64,000 nt of DNA, taken from NCBI RefSeq assembly GCF_013466425.1, contig NZ_CP059165.1, positions 4,836,001-4,900,000 of the forward strand, given 5' to 3'. Origin of the DNA: Mycobacterium vicinigordonae (GTDB taxonomy: Bacteria; Actinomycetota; Actinomycetes; Mycobacteriales; Mycobacteriaceae). The first letter of the stretch is position 1. Each line of letters opens with the position of its first letter. This document shows, piece by piece, positions 61,899 to 64,000 of the stretch. The position numbers and the translations under genes were made by a program. The notes under the pieces are model-generated. The model was not told the origin of the DNA, ran no database searches, and saw nothing but the letters and a program-made list of their open reading frames with translations.

Positions 61899-61939
61899 CG
61901 GTAACTCCTTGAATTGATCGAATAGGAACGGGCGGACGG

Positions 61940-62137
61940 TCAGCAGTCGAAAATCTCGATTGCCCGCTCCGGGCATGCGGCGGCACCGCGCTCGGCAAGC
62001 GAGCGCTCGCCGTCGCTTACCGTTGTGTCGGACAGCGCGCTGTAGCCGTCCGCGTCAATCGGAAACAATTCCGCGTCAACCGCATAGCACAGAGCGTGCC
62101 CCTGGCATCGGGCGCCGTCGACGCGAAGGTGCAACAT
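61940..62137 (-). CDS. P450-associated 3Fe-4S-type ferredoxin
   Basis: Ferredoxin of 65 residues. Cysteines at 11, 17 and 55, with His14 where a fourth cysteine would be (CQGHALC ... CP), mark the mycobacterial P450-redox-partner type with an atypical third-ligand position. A further Cys65 is at the C-terminus. It lies between the P450 and the alcohol dehydrogenase, so it is likely the electron donor of the P450. AAAGGG precedes the ATG. No ferredoxin reductase is visible here. Confidence 0.87.
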   Translation of the reverse strand: MLHLRVDGARCQGHALCYAVDAELFPIDADGYSALSDTTVSDGERSLAERGAAACPERAIEIFDC

Positions 62138-62190
62138 TTGAGGGCCCTTTCTCGCTGGTATACAAGGGATGTCGAGTACAGAGCAGCTGT

Positions 62191-63396
62191 TCATTGGATG
62201 TCGGCGCCCACAGCGCTGGGCGTGAACGTGATTGGTAGGTGTTGCACTTGACGAGTGACCCCGGGTGTCCGCACCACCTGGTCGCGGACCACTGCGTAGT
62301 CCGGAATCCGAGTGATCAACTCTTCCAACATGACCCGCACTTCGATGCGCGCTAGATGCATACCGATACACCGGTGCGGTCCGATCCCGAACGCGACGTG
62401 CCGGCTGGACGGCCTACCGAAATCGACTTTCTCGGGCTCGTCGAATTCGCTCGGATCGTGATTGGCGGCAAGCCAGTGCAAGGCCACTTTTTGGCCTTCC
62501 GGGATGCGTACTCCCGAGACTTCAACATCGCGCGTGGCGGTGCGGGCCAACATCGGCAACGGGCTCAGATAGCGCAACAGCTCCTCGACCGCGTTGGGAA
62601 TCAAATCCGGGTGCTCGATGAGCTGCCGACGCAATTCAGGTTGCTCATCGAGCAAGAGCGCGATGTTGGCCGATGCATTTGAGGTGGTGTCCAGGCCGGC
62701 CGTAACCAGGGTGACGAGCAGCATGACAAATTCCATCAGTTCGATTTCGCGACCGTCGATCTTTATCCGCCGCGCGATCGAGGGAATGTCGTCGGCTTCA
62801 CTACCGGCCTTCTGGTCGTAGAGCGGAGCGAAGTACGCGGCAACCTCGAGCTCCCAGTTCGCGTCCGCGCTGCCCGGCTCCGGAATCGTGAAAGCCAGCT
62901 GAGCCCAACGCGAGAAGCTCGGGAAGTCCGATTCGGGGAGGTTGAGCAGTCGCAACGCGGCGAACGCCGGAAATGGCACGAACAGCTCGTCGCAGAGGTC
63001 GGCATGGCCTCTGCCCAGGAAGGCGTCCATCATCTGTCGAACCTTGCGCCGAATCGACGGCTCGAGTTCGGCGACCACCTGCGGTGCGAACTTCCGCAAG
63101 AGTGGATGCCGATACTCCATGTGTCGCGGGGGGTCGATCATGATGGGCGCCGGTTTGGCGATCAGCGGCTCACTGGGGATCGTGACGTCGCGGGAACTGA
63201 AGGTGGTGGCATCCACCGCGGCCGCGCACACGTCCTGGTAGCGGAAGAGGTTCCAAAAGCCGCCGTACATCTCACTGCGCCCTACCGGGCAGGTTTCCCG
63301 CAGTTCGTTGAGCAGTGAATAAGGGTCGGATAGGCCGGCCAGCATCCGTGGGTCCAGGTTGTCGATCGAGGCTTTCCTCGCGTGTCCAGTGGTCAT
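62191..63396 (-). CDS. Cytochrome P450
   Basis: Soluble bacterial P450 of 401 residues. The I-helix motif AGLDTTS is at 233-239, ExxR is E272-R275, and the haem loop FGIGPHRCIG has Cys343 as the axial ligand. No membrane anchor. The GTG/ATG choice is 63396 (MTTGHARKASIDNL), with AAGGGC upstream; the frame to 63483 is not needed. It heads the unit P450-ferredoxin-alcohol dehydrogenase-acyl-CoA dehydrogenase. Expected to hydroxylate a hydrophobic substrate such as a terpenoid, alkane or steroid side chain. The subfamily was not resolved. Confidence 0.93.
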   Translation of the reverse strand: MTTGHARKASIDNLDPRMLAGLSDPYSLLNELRETCPVGRSEMYGGFWNLFRYQDVCAAAVDATTFSSRDVTIPSEPLIAKPAPIMIDPPRHMEYRHPLLRKFAPQVVAELEPSIRRKVRQMMDAFLGRGHADLCDELFVPFPAFAALRLLNLPESDFPSFSRWAQLAFTIPEPGSADANWELEVAAYFAPLYDQKAGSEADDIPSIARRIKIDGREIELMEFVMLLVTLVTAGLDTTSNASANIALLLDEQPELRRQLIEHPDLIPNAVEELLRYLSPLPMLARTATRDVEVSGVRIPEGQKVALHWLAANHDPSEFDEPEKVDFGRPSSRHVAFGIGPHRCIGMHLARIEVRVMLEELITRIPDYAVVRDQVVRTPGVTRQVQHLPITFTPSAVGADIQ

Positions 63397-63511
63397 TTCC
63401 CAAGTGCCCTTCCCGTCGATAGCCCGATGCCGCGTCGCCGCCGAATCGCGCTGGGCCCCAATGGCCGAGATGCCCTTGGTCAATAACTACCGAATTGCTG
63501 AGCGTTTGTCC

Positions 63512-63537
63512 ATACATACGTCTATACTTATGTATAG
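63512..63537. promoter_or_regulatory. Cluster-specific operator in the P450/ligase divergent promoter
   Basis: ATACATACGTCTATA (63512-63526), the reverse complement of TATAGACGTATGTAT, overlaps the dyad CTATAC-TTAT-GTATAG (63522-63537). Same element as at 50.4 and 59.5 kb. It is 115 bases from the P450 start and 137 from the ligase start, so it can control both. Confidence 0.65.
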
Positions 63538-63673
63538 TCGGCTCTGCGCGCCGAAGGTAACGCGATGTATCTCGGCCCCGGCTGCAAGATCGAATCGACG
63601 CGAACCGGACGCAACCGCCCCCGCGATCGCGGGCGGCGGCGACAGCCATTCGCCAGGAGACGAGGAGCATGAA

Positions 63674-64000
63674 GTGAGCCTCAATCGCCAATCCGTCGAG
63701 CCGAGCCGTCCCGGAATCAAGATCCAGGACGCCCAGACTGTGCACGAATTGCTGTGCTGGGGCGCTGAATTCTGGGCCAATCGCACACTCATCGTGTTCG
63801 AGGACGGGTCCACCTGGACCTGGGCGCAGTGCCTGGCAGAAGCCGGCCGGGCGGCGGGCGTGCTTGCCGCGCGAGACATCAGAGCCGGCGATCGTGTGAT
63901 GGCGGTGCTGCCGAACGGCGCTGACTGGCTCCGAACCTGGTGGGGCGCAACGCTACTTGGCGCGGTATTCGTTCCGGTCAACCCCGCCTATCGCGGTCAA
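63674..64000 (+). CDS. Acyl-CoA synthetase (FadD/CaiC-like), 3' end outside window
   Basis: The N-terminal 109 residues of an AMP-forming ligase are visible: ALIVFEDGSTWTWAQ-type start (here TLIVFEDGSTWTWAQ), then LPNGADWLRTWWGATLLGAVFVPVNPAYRGQ, which is typical of CaiC and FadD-type ligases. GTG 63674 is preceded by GAGGAG with a six-base spacer. The gene runs off the window. It is divergent from the P450 and under the same operator, so it probably activates the acid product of the pathway. Confidence 0.85.
   Translation, partial: MSLNRQSVEPSRPGIKIQDAQTVHELLCWGAEFWANRTLIVFEDGSTWTWAQCLAEAGRAAGVLAARDIRAGDRVMAVLPNGADWLRTWWGATLLGAVFVPVNPAYRGQ

Overview
The window is a high-GC actinobacterial chromosome segment from a Mycobacterium, probably a slow grower outside the M. 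tuberculosis complex. The markers are three PE-family genes with the PE-domain YxxxD/E motif, mycothiol synthesis (mshB), PIM synthesis (pimE), F420 synthesis (fbiC), an MmpL transporter and methylacyl-CoA racemase (mcr). From about 8.5 to 49 kb the gene order closely follows, in inverse orientation, what I recall of M. tuberculosis Rv1142c-Rv1178. That comparison is from memory, not from a search.

Layout. (1) 1-4 kb: sulfate activation, cysD-cysNC, then a newly noted 45-residue membrane peptide ORF and a YeiH-type anion exporter, in one tight operon. (2) 4-8.5 kb: SDR, LipC/M/Q-type esterase and an APC permease carrying a C-terminal OB fold. (3) 8.5-13.4 kb: aminotransferase/fdxC, GNAT/fadH and a small secreted TB8.4-like protein. 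(4) 13.5-24.8 kb: fbiC, a PE gene, an Rv1171-like membrane protein with a 35-residue upstream ORF, mshB, a TetR regulator, two adjacent repeat-bearing PE genes and lpqW. (5) 24.9-33.6 kb: typA and the complete narGHJI nitrate reductase operon. (6) 33.9-43.3 kb: mutT2, a pterin dehydratase, pimE, two Ala/Pro-rich secreted proteins, small conserved genes, an F420-binding FDOR protein, two methyltransferases, a GntR and a TetR regulator and a class III sirtuin. (7) 43.3-49.7 kb: an intact MmpL13-like transporter, two tiny ORFs ending at a very strong terminator, an SDR, mcr, echA10 and a secreted CAP-like protein.

(8) 49.8-64 kb is the accessory part. It is a catabolic gene cluster: SnoaL-like protein, aldehyde dehydrogenase, crotonase, SDR, thiolase, acyl-CoA ligase, Rieske oxygenase, APH-family kinase, acyl-CoA dehydrogenase, NDMA-type alcohol dehydrogenase, 3Fe-4S-type ferredoxin, P450 and a second acyl-CoA ligase cut by the window end. 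Three of its promoter regions share an unusual AT-rich palindromic element around ACRTATGTAT, so the units probably form one regulon. The genes suggest that a hydrophobic substrate is hydroxylated, oxidised to an acid, activated with CoA and beta-oxidised. An APH kinase next to an acyl-CoA dehydrogenase, with SDR, ligase and thiolase nearby, resembles the 4-hydroxyacyl-CoA route of lva operons and ACAD10/11. This is the best candidate for an undescribed system here, together with the small ORFs and the PE repeat module.
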